DNA of 64,000 nt from Kribbella voronezhensis (GTDB lineage Bacteria; Actinomycetota; Actinomycetes; Propionibacteriales; Kribbellaceae): NCBI RefSeq assembly GCF_004365175.1, contig NZ_SOCE01000001.1, positions 5,824,202-5,888,201 of the forward strand, in the 5' to 3' direction. Of this stretch, positions 33,882 through 42,739 are shown piece by piece. A program made the position numbers and the translations under genes. Below the pieces are notes generated by a model that made no database searches, had not been told where the DNA came from, and worked only from the letters and a program-made list of their open reading frames with translations. Within the stretch, counting starts at the first letter, position 1. Each line of letters opens with the position of its first letter.

Positions 33882-34991
33882 ATGTCCGGTCCCAACAAGA
33901 ACTACGACCCGGTCGAGGTGACACCTCTGCACGCCGACGAGGTCGAACGGACGCGCGACGAGGCTCTCGACGCCTTCGCCAAGGCGGCCGACCTGGCCGC
34001 GCTGCAGGAGGCGAAGCTGGCCCACCTGGGCGACCGTTCCCCGATCGCGCTGGCGAACCGGGAGATCGGGGCGCTGCCGCCGCAGGGTCGCAAGGAGGCC
34101 GGGCAGCGGATCGGGTCCGCCCGGAAGGCGATCAACGAGGCGTACGCCGCCCGGCTCGCGACGCTCGAGGCCGAGCACGAGGAGCGGATGCTCGCCACCG
34201 AGCGGGTCGACGTCACCCTCCCGTGGCACTCCCCGCAGCTCGGCGCGCGGCACCCGCTGAGCCTGATCTCGGAGCAGGTCGCCGACGTGTTCACCGCGCT
34301 CGGCTGGGATGTCGCGGAGGGTCCCGAGGTCGAGGCGGAGTGGCTCAACTTCGACGCGCTCAACTTCCAGCCCGACCACCCGGCCCGGCAGATGCAGGAC
34401 ACGTTCTTCGTCGAGCCGGCCGGCTCCGGGACGGTACTGCGTACGCACACGTCGCCAGTGCAAGCCCGGTCGATGCTGACCCGCAAGCCGCCCATCTACG
34501 TGATCTGCCCCGGCCGGGTCTTCCGCACCGACGAGCTCGATGCGACGCATACGCCCGTCTTCTACCAGGTCGAGGGCCTGGTGGTGGACGAAGGAATCAC
34601 GCTCGCGCACCTCAAGGGCACGCTGGACCACTTCGTCGTCTCCATGTTCGGCGAGGGCCTGGAAGCACGCCTCCGGCCGAACTTCTTCCCGTTCACCGAG
34701 CCGTCGGCCGAGGTGGACCTGAAGTGCTTCGTCTGCCGCGGCGCCTCCGTCGGCAACCCGGACCGCCCCTGCCGCACGTGTGGCAGCGAAGGCTGGATCG
34801 AGTGGGGCGGCTGCGGCGTGGTCAACCCGCGCGTCCTGCAGGCCTGCGGCATCGACACCGACCGGTACTCCGGGTTCGCGTTCGGGATGGGCCTGGAGCG
34901 GACGCTGATGTTCCGCAACGGGGTCGAGGACATGCGCGACATGGTCGAGGGTGATGTGCGGTTCAGCCGCCAGTTCGGGATGGAGATCTGA
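33882..34991 (+). CDS. pheS: Phenylalanine--tRNA ligase alpha subunit
   Basis: 369 residues. The N-terminal coiled coil (about 10-105) is followed by the class II catalytic core: motif 1 around HPLSLISEQVADVFTALGW, motif 2 GRVFRTDELDATHTPVFYQVEGLVVD, and motif 3 GFAFGMGLERTLMFRNGV. Forms an alpha2-beta2 enzyme with PheT. The CFVCRG...CRTCGSEGW insertion with four Cys resembles a zinc-binding element, as seen in many actinobacterial PheS proteins. The stop overlaps the pheT start (TGATG). The 205-bp upstream gap holds a weak GGCCG/CGGCC hairpin and a TAGACT -10-like box at 33833-33838. Confidence 0.98.
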   Translation: MSGPNKNYDPVEVTPLHADEVERTRDEALDAFAKAADLAALQEAKLAHLGDRSPIALANREIGALPPQGRKEAGQRIGSARKAINEAYAARLATLEAEHEERMLATERVDVTLPWHSPQLGARHPLSLISEQVADVFTALGWDVAEGPEVEAEWLNFDALNFQPDHPARQMQDTFFVEPAGSGTVLRTHTSPVQARSMLTRKPPIYVICPGRVFRTDELDATHTPVFYQVEGLVVDEGITLAHLKGTLDHFVVSMFGEGLEARLRPNFFPFTEPSAEVDLKCFVCRGASVGNPDRPCRTCGSEGWIEWGGCGVVNPRVLQACGIDTDRYSGFAFGMGLERTLMFRNGVEDMRDMVEGDVRFSRQFGMEI

Positions 34992-37498
34992 TGCGGGTCC
35001 CACTGTCATGGCTTCGTGAGTACGTCGAGCTGCCGGCCGGGGTGACCGGTCGCCAGGTCGGCGAGAAGCTGGTTCGCGCCGGGCTCGAGGTGGAGACGGT
35101 CGACGAGGCCGGTGCCGGGATGACCGGGCCGCTCGTGGTCGGCAAGGTGCTCAGCTACGAGCCGGAGCCGCAGAAGAACGGCAAGACCATCCGCTGGTGC
35201 TCGCTCGACATCGGCAAGGACGAGCCGCAGTGGGTCGTCTGCGGCGCGAGCAACTTCGAGGTCGGTGACCTGGTCGTCGTTGTCCTGCCGGGCGCGGTGC
35301 TGCCGGGTGGCTTCGCGATCTCCGCGCGCAAGACCTACGGGCACGTGTCGAACGGCATGATCTGTTCGAGCGTGGAGCTCGGTCTGGGCGACGACGGTAC
35401 GCACGGCATCGTCGTACTGCAGCCGGGTGAGGCGTCCCCTGGTGACGACGCGATCGAGCTGCTCGGGCTGCGCGACGACGTGCTCGACATCGCCGTCACA
35501 CCGGACCGCGGCTACTGCTTGTCGATCCGTGGCGTCGCCCGCGAGGCAGCCACGGCGTACGGCGTCGACCTCAAGGATCCGGCGGCGATCGAGCTCACCG
35601 GGTCGGGAACCAACGGCTACCCCGTGCGGGTCGAGGACGCCCAGGCGTGCAGCGTCTTCGTCACCCGCACTGTCACCGGAATCGACCCGAAGGCGCCGTC
35701 GCCGCGCTGGCTGCAGCAGCGGCTGGTGATGGCGGGGATGCGGCCGATCTCGATCGGTGTCGACGTCACCAACTACGTGATGCTCGAGCTCGGTCAGCCG
35801 ATCCACGGCTACGACAAGGACCGGCTGAGCGGCGAGATCGTCGTACGGCGTGCGTCGGCGGGCGAGAAGCTGATGACGCTGGACGACCAGACCCGCGAGC
35901 TCGATGTCGAAGACCTGCTGATCACCGACGACTCCGGGCCGATCGGCGTGGCCGGCGTGATGGGTGGGGCGTCCACCGAGATCTCCGAGTCGACCACCGA
36001 CGTGGTGATCGAGGCGGCGCACTTCGACCCGATCGTGATCGCGCGCTCGTCGCGCCGGCACAAGCTGTCGTCGGAGGCGTCGCGCCGGTTCGAGCGCGAG
36101 GTCGACCCGGAGCTGCCGCGGTACGCCGCGCAGCGGGTCGCCGACCTGCTCGCCGAGCTGGCCGGCGGCACGATCGAGCCCGACGAGACCGTCATCGACA
36201 CGCACCCGCTGCCGAAGCGCATCACCATCCGCGCGGACCACGCGGCCCGTGTCGCAGGTGCCCCGATCTCCGTCGACGAGACCGTCGCCCACCTCACCTC
36301 GGTCGGCTGCGTAGTTGCCAAGGGCAACGAGATCGGCGCGGTCGACGGTGGCGCCGAGTCGCTGACGATCACTCCGCCGTCGTGGCGACCGGATCTTCGG
36401 GACCCCAACGACTTCGCCGAAGAGGTCATCCGGCTGTACGGGTACGACAACGTGCCGTCCGTCCTGCCGAAGGCACCCGGCGGGCAGGGCCTGACCGTGT
36501 CACAGCGTCGCCGGCGCCGGATCGCCACCGCGCTCGTCGGTGCCGGCCTGACCGAGGTCGTGTCCTACCCGTTCGTGGGTGACGCCGACTTCGACGCGAT
36601 GGGGCTGCCCGCCGACGACCCACGCCGTACGACGGTCAAGCTGGTCAACCCGATCTCCGACGAAGAGCCGTCGATGCAGACGACCCTGCTGCCGACGCTG
36701 CTCCGCACCGCCGAGCGCAACGTCGGCCGTGGCTCGACCGACCTCGCGATCTTCCAGACCGGCCTGGTCTTCCTGCCCCGGCCCGACGCGAAGCCGGCCC
36801 CGCTGCCGGCCGTCACGCAACGGCCGAGCGACGAAGAGATCCAGGCCCTGTACGACGCGCTGCCGGACCAGCCGCTCCACCTCGCAGTCGTCCTGACCGG
36901 TGCCCGGATTCCCACCGGCTGGTGGGGCAAGGGTCAGCCGTCGACGTGGTCGGACGCCGTACAGGTCGCCAGGACTGTCACTGCCGCAGTGGGTGTCGAG
37001 GCTCAGTTGCGCAACGTCGAGCTGGCTCCCTGGCATCCGGGTCGGTGCGCCGAGGTGTCGGTCGACGGCAAGGTGATCGGCCATGCGGGTGAGCTGCATC
37101 CCAAGGTCTGCCAGGCGTTCGGATTGCCGGCGAGGTCCGGTGCGGTCGAGCTCGACCTGGATGCATTGATCGCGGCCGGGCCGCAGTCCATCACGGCCAA
37201 GCCGTTCTCGTCCTACCCGGTGGCGAAGGAGGACGTGGCGTTGATCGTCGCGGCCGACGTTCCCGCCAAGGAGGTCGAGGCGGCGCTGGCCGAGGGCGCG
37301 GGCGATCTGCTGGAGTCGATCCGGTTATTCGACCTGTACACGGGCGAGCAGATCGGTGAGGGCAAGAAGTCGCTCGCGTTCGCGCTGCGGTTCCGTGCCC
37401 AGGACCGGACGCTGACCGAGACCGAGGTGGCCGAAGCCCGCCAGGCCGCGGTCCAGGTCGCCGTCGACCGCTTCGAAGCCGTCCAGCGAGTCGGCTGA
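34991..37498 (+). CDS. pheT: Phenylalanine--tRNA ligase beta subunit
   Basis: 835 residues, typical length. It starts MRVPLSWLREYVELP and has the EMAP-type tRNA-binding domain (about 40-150), then B3/B4 editing domains (with ITPDRGYCLSIRGVAREAATAYGV), the B5 domain, and a C-terminal anticodon-binding ferredoxin-like domain (FSSYPVAKEDVALIV...LRFRAQDRTLTETEV). The editing site clears mischarged Tyr-tRNA(Phe). Coupled to pheS. It is followed at once by a large inverted repeat. Confidence 0.98.
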   Translation: MRVPLSWLREYVELPAGVTGRQVGEKLVRAGLEVETVDEAGAGMTGPLVVGKVLSYEPEPQKNGKTIRWCSLDIGKDEPQWVVCGASNFEVGDLVVVVLPGAVLPGGFAISARKTYGHVSNGMICSSVELGLGDDGTHGIVVLQPGEASPGDDAIELLGLRDDVLDIAVTPDRGYCLSIRGVAREAATAYGVDLKDPAAIELTGSGTNGYPVRVEDAQACSVFVTRTVTGIDPKAPSPRWLQQRLVMAGMRPISIGVDVTNYVMLELGQPIHGYDKDRLSGEIVVRRASAGEKLMTLDDQTRELDVEDLLITDDSGPIGVAGVMGGASTEISESTTDVVIEAAHFDPIVIARSSRRHKLSSEASRRFEREVDPELPRYAAQRVADLLAELAGGTIEPDETVIDTHPLPKRITIRADHAARVAGAPISVDETVAHLTSVGCVVAKGNEIGAVDGGAESLTITPPSWRPDLRDPNDFAEEVIRLYGYDNVPSVLPKAPGGQGLTVSQRRRRRIATALVGAGLTEVVSYPFVGDADFDAMGLPADDPRRTTVKLVNPISDEEPSMQTTLLPTLLRTAERNVGRGSTDLAIFQTGLVFLPRPDAKPAPLPAVTQRPSDEEIQALYDALPDQPLHLAVVLTGARIPTGWWGKGQPSTWSDAVQVARTVTAAVGVEAQLRNVELAPWHPGRCAEVSVDGKVIGHAGELHPKVCQAFGLPARSGAVELDLDALIAAGPQSITAKPFSSYPVAKEDVALIVAADVPAKEVEAALAEGAGDLLESIRLFDLYTGEQIGEGKKSLAFALRFRAQDRTLTETEVAEARQAAVQVAVDRFEAVQRVG

Positions 37499-37501
37499 CC
37501 C

Positions 37502-37614
37502 CGGACCGCCACGCCATCAGTACCTCGGTTGTCGGTGGTCCGCCGCGTCGCCCTGGCGCTCAGAGGTGCGGTCAGGGCGGAGCGGCGGGGGCGTACTGAT
37601 GGCGTGGCGGTTCG
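37502..37614. repeat. Large nested inverted repeat after pheT
   Basis: Outer arms are 19 bp and perfect: ACCGCCACGCCATCAGTAC (37505-37523) and its complement (37593-37611). In RNA this extends to about 22 bp with one G-U pair. Inside lie CCGCCGC (37540-37546)/GCGGCGG (37582-37588) and CGCCCTG (37549-37555)/CAGGGCG (37573-37579), with a 17-base loop. The left side has a 16-base bulge and the right side four. It fills nearly all of the pheT to GGT gap. It may be a terminator, a REP/MITE-like element or a structured RNA. Confidence 0.85.
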
Positions 37615-37655
37615 CCTGACTGTGGCGCGACCGCTGCGTGGGGGAGGATGAGCGG

Positions 37656-39215
37656 GTGAAGCTGATCGGTGAGAACCCGAGGGTTGCGGTGGCGGCGCCC
37701 AACAAGGCAGCGGCCGAGGCGGGTGTGCGGGTCGCGGCGGAAGGCGGGAACGCCGTCGACGCCGCGATCGCCGCGACGCTCGTGACAATGGTCAACGAGA
37801 TCGGGGTCGTTTCGCCGGCGTCCGGTGGGTTCGTGACGCTGCAGGTCGCCGGTGGCGACGCGGTCACGATCGACGGCTGGGTGGAGATGCCCGGCCGCGG
37901 CGTGCCCACGGACAAGTTCGGCCGCGGCGTCTGGGACGTGACCACGGAGTACGGCGGTGGCACGACGACCACCGTCGGGCACGGGTCCGTCGCGACCCCC
38001 GGCGGACTCAAGGCGCTCGACCTCGCCCACCAGCGATCGGGCAAGGCGCCCTGGAGCGAGGTGGTCCGGCCCGCGATCGAGGTGGCTCGCGAGGGGTTCC
38101 CGCTCAGCCGCACCTCGGGGTACTACCTCGGCTACACCCACGAGATCATCTTCGGCTGGCATCAGCCGAGTCATCAGGTCGTGCACGACGACGACGGCGT
38201 GGTGATCAAGGCCGGCTCGATCGTGGTGATCCCCGAACTGGCCGAGGCGCTGGAGCTGATCGCGAAGGACGGCGCCGAAACGCTCTACACCGGCGAGCTC
38301 GCCGAGCTGTTGATCCGCGACATGGCCGACAACGAGGGCATCCTCACGGCGCAGGACCTGGCGGCGTACGAGGCTGTCGTGCGCCCCGCGCTCGTCGTCC
38401 GGCAGAACGGCTGGCGCCTGGCGACGAACCCACCGCCCGCGGTCGGGGGAGTCGCGGTCGCCGCGATGCTTTCGTTGCTGGCCGGCGTTCCCAGCCAGGG
38501 CAGCTGGAATCCGGCCGAGCTCGAGCGGCTCGTCGAGGTGCAGCACGCCGTCTTCGGTCAGCGGCTCGCCGAGCTGGACCAGGAGGACGTGCGCAAACTG
38601 GAAGGCCAGAAGCTGCTCGAGCTCGCGGCCGGGGGAGACCTGCGCGCGCTCAGCTCACCCAGTACGGCGACGGTCTCGGTCGTCGACGACCAAGGCGACG
38701 CCTGTGCGATCACGGTTTCGTCCGGCTACGGCTCCGGCGTGATGACGCCGGGCACCGGCATCTGGCTCAACAACGCGCTGGGCGAGCAGGAGCTCGTGCA
38801 CGGCGGTCCGCACAGCCTGGCGCCCGGCACCCGGCTGACCTCGAACATGGCGCCGAGTGTGGCCCGGCGCGACAGCGACGGCGCGGTCCTGGCGATCAGT
38901 TCGCCCGGGTCGGACCGGATCCCGAGCGCGATCGCGCAGGTGTACGCGCTCTACACCCACGGCGGCCTGCCGCTGACCGAAGCCGTCGAGCATCCCAGGT
39001 TGCACGTCCGGATCCGCGAGGACGTCGTCGTCGACTACGAGGACGACCTCGACGTGTTCGGTTCGACCAGTCTGCCGAGCCGGCCGATGCCACCGCATTC
39101 GATGTACTTCGGCGGCGTGGCCGCGGCGTTCTGGGACCCCACCGACGGCCTCCTCGCCGTCGGCGACCCCCGGCGAACCGGCGCGATCGCGGTCTCGCCG
39201 GAAACCGGTGCCTGA
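37656..39215 (+). CDS. Gamma-glutamyltransferase-family Ntn hydrolase
   Basis: 519 residues from GTG 37656, with GGGGGAGG upstream. The family pattern is clear: NKAAAEAGVRVAAEGGNAVDAAIAATLV near the N-terminus, GSVATPGGLKALDLAHQRSGK, and the nucleophile region SSPSTATVSVVDDQGDACAIT. Thr337 aligns with the self-cleaving Thr, although the usual TTH reads TAT. MAPSVARRDSDGAVLAISSPGSDRI is the C-terminal subunit core. No signal peptide is visible, so it may be cytoplasmic. Activity on glutathione cannot be assumed. Confidence 0.88.
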   Translation: MKLIGENPRVAVAAPNKAAAEAGVRVAAEGGNAVDAAIAATLVTMVNEIGVVSPASGGFVTLQVAGGDAVTIDGWVEMPGRGVPTDKFGRGVWDVTTEYGGGTTTTVGHGSVATPGGLKALDLAHQRSGKAPWSEVVRPAIEVAREGFPLSRTSGYYLGYTHEIIFGWHQPSHQVVHDDDGVVIKAGSIVVIPELAEALELIAKDGAETLYTGELAELLIRDMADNEGILTAQDLAAYEAVVRPALVVRQNGWRLATNPPPAVGGVAVAAMLSLLAGVPSQGSWNPAELERLVEVQHAVFGQRLAELDQEDVRKLEGQKLLELAAGGDLRALSSPSTATVSVVDDQGDACAITVSSGYGSGVMTPGTGIWLNNALGEQELVHGGPHSLAPGTRLTSNMAPSVARRDSDGAVLAISSPGSDRIPSAIAQVYALYTHGGLPLTEAVEHPRLHVRIREDVVVDYEDDLDVFGSTSLPSRPMPPHSMYFGGVAAAFWDPTDGLLAVGDPRRTGAIAVSPETGA

Positions 39216-39349
39216 CCGATTCGGGAGGGAGCTAAACCCGGTGCGGGCGGCAACTTGCTGCCACTTTAGGATCTGAGAGATCTTTTCGGCCGGCTGCGGC
39301 GTTCAACTCTTGGCCGTCGCCGAACGAATGCCCTGGAGGCCTACCGACC

Positions 39350-40330
39350 ATGCGGGACACCGAGCTCGAGCTCTCCGTCGTCGTACCCATGTACGACGAG
39401 GAAGAGGTGCTCCCGATCTTCTTCGAGCGGATGCGGCCGGTGCTGGACGGCCTCGACGTGCGGTACGAGGTGCTGGCGGTCGACGACGGCAGCCGCGACG
39501 CCACCGCGTCGCTGCTGCTCGCGGCCACGGCCCACTGGCCGGAGCTCCGGCTGGTCCGGCTGCTGCGCAACAGCGGCCATCAGGCCGCGCTGTCGGCCGG
39601 CTTCCGCCGGGCACGCGGTGCGTACCTGGTCACGATCGACGCCGACCTGCAGGACCCGCCCGAGGTGATCGCCGAACTCCTGGCCGCGGCACGCGAGTAC
39701 GACGTGGATGTCGTGTACGGCGTACGGTCGGATCGCTCCAGCGACACCTGGGCGAAGCGGACCACCGCGCGGATGTACTACCGGTTGATGGGCCGTCTGG
39801 TCGGCAAGGACATCCCGTTCGATGCCGGCGACTTCCGGCTCGTCTCGCGCCGGGTGGTGGACGCGGTGAACCAGCTACCGGAGGACGGCCGCGTCTTCCG
39901 GCTGGTGATCCCGTGGCTCGGCTTCCCCAGTACGCAGGTGCGGTACGTGCGCGCCGGGCGGGCGGCAGGAACCACGAAGTACGGGCCGGGCAAGATGCTC
40001 CGGCTCGCGTTCGACAGCGTGACCGCGTTCTCGGCCGCGCCGCTGCGGCTGGCGACCTGGCTCGGCCTGCTGGGCGGGCTGTTGTCGGGGATGTTCGTGA
40101 TCGGCGCCCTGTTCATCAAGCTGTCCGGGCGGAGCATCCCTGGCTGGACGTCGACGGTGCTGGCGGTCAGCGTGATCGGTGCGATCCAGCTGCTGTGCCT
40201 CGGCCTGCTGGGGGAGTACGTGGCGCGCTTGTTCCAGTCCAGCCAGAAACGGCCGCAGTTCCTGGTCGGCTACGACAGTCTCGACGACAAGGGCCACCAG
40301 GCCCGCACAGAGGAATCCGTCAACTCTTGA
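39350..40330 (+). CDS. GT2-family glycosyltransferase (GtrB/DPM-like)
   Basis: 326 residues. The GT-A domain has LSVVVPMYDEEEVLPIFFERM, VDDGSRDAT, DADLQDPPEVI (DxD-type) and DFRLVSRRVVDAVNQLPEDGRVFRLVIPWLGF. Two C-terminal membrane helices (about 230-260 and 268-295) mark it as a GtrB/dolichyl-phosphate mannosyltransferase-like enzyme. It would transfer a sugar from a nucleotide donor to a polyprenyl phosphate at the cytoplasmic face. It overlaps the next gene (TTGA), so both probably work together, the second being the likely user of the lipid-linked sugar. Confidence 0.93.
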   Translation: MRDTELELSVVVPMYDEEEVLPIFFERMRPVLDGLDVRYEVLAVDDGSRDATASLLLAATAHWPELRLVRLLRNSGHQAALSAGFRRARGAYLVTIDADLQDPPEVIAELLAAAREYDVDVVYGVRSDRSSDTWAKRTTARMYYRLMGRLVGKDIPFDAGDFRLVSRRVVDAVNQLPEDGRVFRLVIPWLGFPSTQVRYVRAGRAAGTTKYGPGKMLRLAFDSVTAFSAAPLRLATWLGLLGGLLSGMFVIGALFIKLSGRSIPGWTSTVLAVSVIGAIQLLCLGLLGEYVARLFQSSQKRPQFLVGYDSLDDKGHQARTEESVNS

Positions 40331-42636
40331 CCACCATTGTCGGTACGCCGGCCACCACGACCTCGCGACACTCAGCCGGTACGGCGCTGACGCGCGGGCT
40401 GCCCTGGTTGCTGCCCTTCGTCGTCGCCGTCATCGGCCTGCTCTCGGTCGACGTGCCGATCGGTGCCATCCTGCGGTACCTCGCCTATGTCGGCCTCACG
40501 GTCGTCATCCCCGGAGTCCTCCTCCTGCGCGCGCTCTGGCGGAGCACCGGCAACTGGGCTGAGGACGTCGGACTCGGCGGAGCGGTCGGTGCGACCTTCA
40601 AGCTGCTCGGCTGGGCGCTGTTCACCGCGCTCGGCTGGCAGAGCTGGCTCGCTGTCTGGCCCGCTCTGGTGATCGTCGCGTTCGCCGCAGTACCGCGTCT
40701 TCGCCGGCACTGGCGGATCGCCGAGCCGAAGCCACTGCCGCTGTTGTGGACCTGGGGCCTGGTGATCGCGACCGTTCTGCTGTTCGGCGGCGCGACGTTC
40801 GGCGTGATGGCGTATCACCCGATGCCACCGAACGGCATGGCGTACTACCCCGACCTGCTCTACCACCTGTCGATGGTGAACGAACTGATCCGTGCAGTGC
40901 CGCCGGAGCTTCCGCAGGCCGCCGGGCTGCGACTGGACTACCACTGGTTCGCCAACGCGGACATGGCGTCGGCCGTCGACATCACCAGGCTTTCGCCGAT
41001 CATCGTGCTCTACCGGCTCTGGTTGCTGCCGACCGTCCTGATCGCGCTGCTCACCTTCGCGGTGCTCGCGCGGACGGTCAGCCGCGCGTGGTGGACCGGC
41101 GTACTGGCCGCCGCGGTCTTCGCTGGTCCGCAGTTGCCCCTGTGGTGGAACACGAAGGTGGACCTCTGGCCACCGCTCAGCCTGCTCAGCCCGTCCCAGA
41201 CCTTCGGCATGATCATGGGCGCGACGGCCGCGGTCTTCCTGATCGAGCTGCTGTTCCGGAGCGGACAACCGAAGACGCTCTGGGCGCTCGCGCTCACGGT
41301 GGCGATCGTCGGTGGTGGCTCCAAGCCGACCGTGCTGCCGGTTCTGGTCGGCGCGGTCGGGCTGGCGGCGCTGTTCCTGCTGATTCGTGACCGGCGACTC
41401 CCGGTCAGGTTCCTCGCCGCGGGATCGTTGCTGGTGGCATCGGCCATCGGCACGATGATCACCGTCGCCGGTAGCACCAGCGGCTCGGGCATCCAGTTGC
41501 TCGCCGTCGTCAAGGTGTCCGCCGGCTACGGCGCGGCCACCCACGACCGGAGCCAGCCCGGACAAGGCGGCTGGATCCTGCCCGCGCTGGCGTCCGGCCA
41601 CATCCTGGCGGTGATCGGCGCTGTGGTCGTCTTCGGTCTGCTGCTCGTCACACAGGCCACCGCCGCCGCGGGGTACGGCTTGCTCGCCCTGCGGGAGACC
41701 CGGCGCGATCCGCTCGCCTGGTTCCTGCTCGGCGCCTTGATCGCCGGCTGGGCTGGCTACCTCCTGGTCGACCACCCGTCCGTGAGCGAGTCGTACTTCG
41801 TCCGTACGGCGGTCCCGTTCAGCATCGCGGCGATCGGCTGGGTCGCGGTCGTCCAGGCCAAGAAGCACCGCCCGACACCGGTGCTCGTTCCCGCGGCGCT
41901 GGTCCTCGGCGCGCTCTATGCGTTCCTGCTGTTGTGGGGAAAGACCAAACCCCACGGCAATCAGTTGAGCCGCATCATCGACGTCGGCCGCCCGCTGATC
42001 GCCGTACTGATTCTCACTGCCGTACTACGGATCGCCTGGCCCTCGCTGGTCAAGGTGTGGCCGAGCGCGGTGGGGCTCGGCGGAGTTCTGGCGTTGCTGA
42101 CGATTCTCGCTGTGCCGACAGCGTTCGTGGTGGCACAGGACCTTCACCTGCGCGGTGGCACCCAGTCGAAGGAGTTCACCTCCCGTTTCTGGCAGGTGCA
42201 TCCCGACGAGGCCGCCGCCGCGATCTGGCTGGCTCACAACTCGCGGCCGAAGGACGTCGTGGCCGGTAACGCGTACTGCAGGCCGGCCGGGTTGCAGCAG
42301 TCCGGCTGCGACGCGCGCGGCTACATCATCAGCGGGATCGCGGGTCGGCGGACGTTGATCGACGGATGGGCCTACACCTCACAGGCGATGGCGAACCAGG
42401 GCGCCGGGGGACTGCGCTACACGAAGCAGCCGTCGCCCTGGCCCGACCGGGTCGCGATCACCGAGGAGGCGCTCTACGCCCCGAACCCGCAGGTGCTGTA
42501 CCGCCTCCGGCACCAGTACGGCGTCCGCTGGCTGTACGCCGATCGCCGCGACGGCCCCGTCTCGGCGCGACTCGATCACCTCGCCTCGCTGCGACACCGC
42601 GAGGACCAGGTCGGCATCTACGAACTCAAGCAGTGA
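40327..42636 (+). CDS. Large GT-C-like integral membrane protein
   Basis: 769 residues from TTG 40327, chosen because it overlaps the GT2 stop by four bases. About 15 hydrophobic segments up to residue 620 are followed by an extracytoplasmic domain (NSRPKDVVAGNAYCRPAGLQQSGCDARGYIISGIAGRRTLIDGWAY...RLRHQYGVRWLYADRR). The first-loop motif MAYYPDLLYHLSMVNEL has the acidic/His arrangement seen in GT-C (GT39-like) glycosyltransferases. It probably transfers a polyprenyl-linked sugar outside the membrane. The acceptor is unknown; the LPATG protein encoded next is a candidate. TTG is a less certain start. Confidence 0.78.
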   Translation: MTTIVGTPATTTSRHSAGTALTRGLPWLLPFVVAVIGLLSVDVPIGAILRYLAYVGLTVVIPGVLLLRALWRSTGNWAEDVGLGGAVGATFKLLGWALFTALGWQSWLAVWPALVIVAFAAVPRLRRHWRIAEPKPLPLLWTWGLVIATVLLFGGATFGVMAYHPMPPNGMAYYPDLLYHLSMVNELIRAVPPELPQAAGLRLDYHWFANADMASAVDITRLSPIIVLYRLWLLPTVLIALLTFAVLARTVSRAWWTGVLAAAVFAGPQLPLWWNTKVDLWPPLSLLSPSQTFGMIMGATAAVFLIELLFRSGQPKTLWALALTVAIVGGGSKPTVLPVLVGAVGLAALFLLIRDRRLPVRFLAAGSLLVASAIGTMITVAGSTSGSGIQLLAVVKVSAGYGAATHDRSQPGQGGWILPALASGHILAVIGAVVVFGLLLVTQATAAAGYGLLALRETRRDPLAWFLLGALIAGWAGYLLVDHPSVSESYFVRTAVPFSIAAIGWVAVVQAKKHRPTPVLVPAALVLGALYAFLLLWGKTKPHGNQLSRIIDVGRPLIAVLILTAVLRIAWPSLVKVWPSAVGLGGVLALLTILAVPTAFVVAQDLHLRGGTQSKEFTSRFWQVHPDEAAAAIWLAHNSRPKDVVAGNAYCRPAGLQQSGCDARGYIISGIAGRRTLIDGWAYTSQAMANQGAGGLRYTKQPSPWPDRVAITEEALYAPNPQVLYRLRHQYGVRWLYADRRDGPVSARLDHLASLRHREDQVGIYELKQ

Positions 42637-42739
42637 TTGCCGCGTAACATACGGTCAGCGTCGGACGTTACGTCTACGCCGGCCCGCTCGCCCCGAGCCG
42701 ATGCATGCAGCAACGGTGTGATCGACAAGGGGCGTGGGA

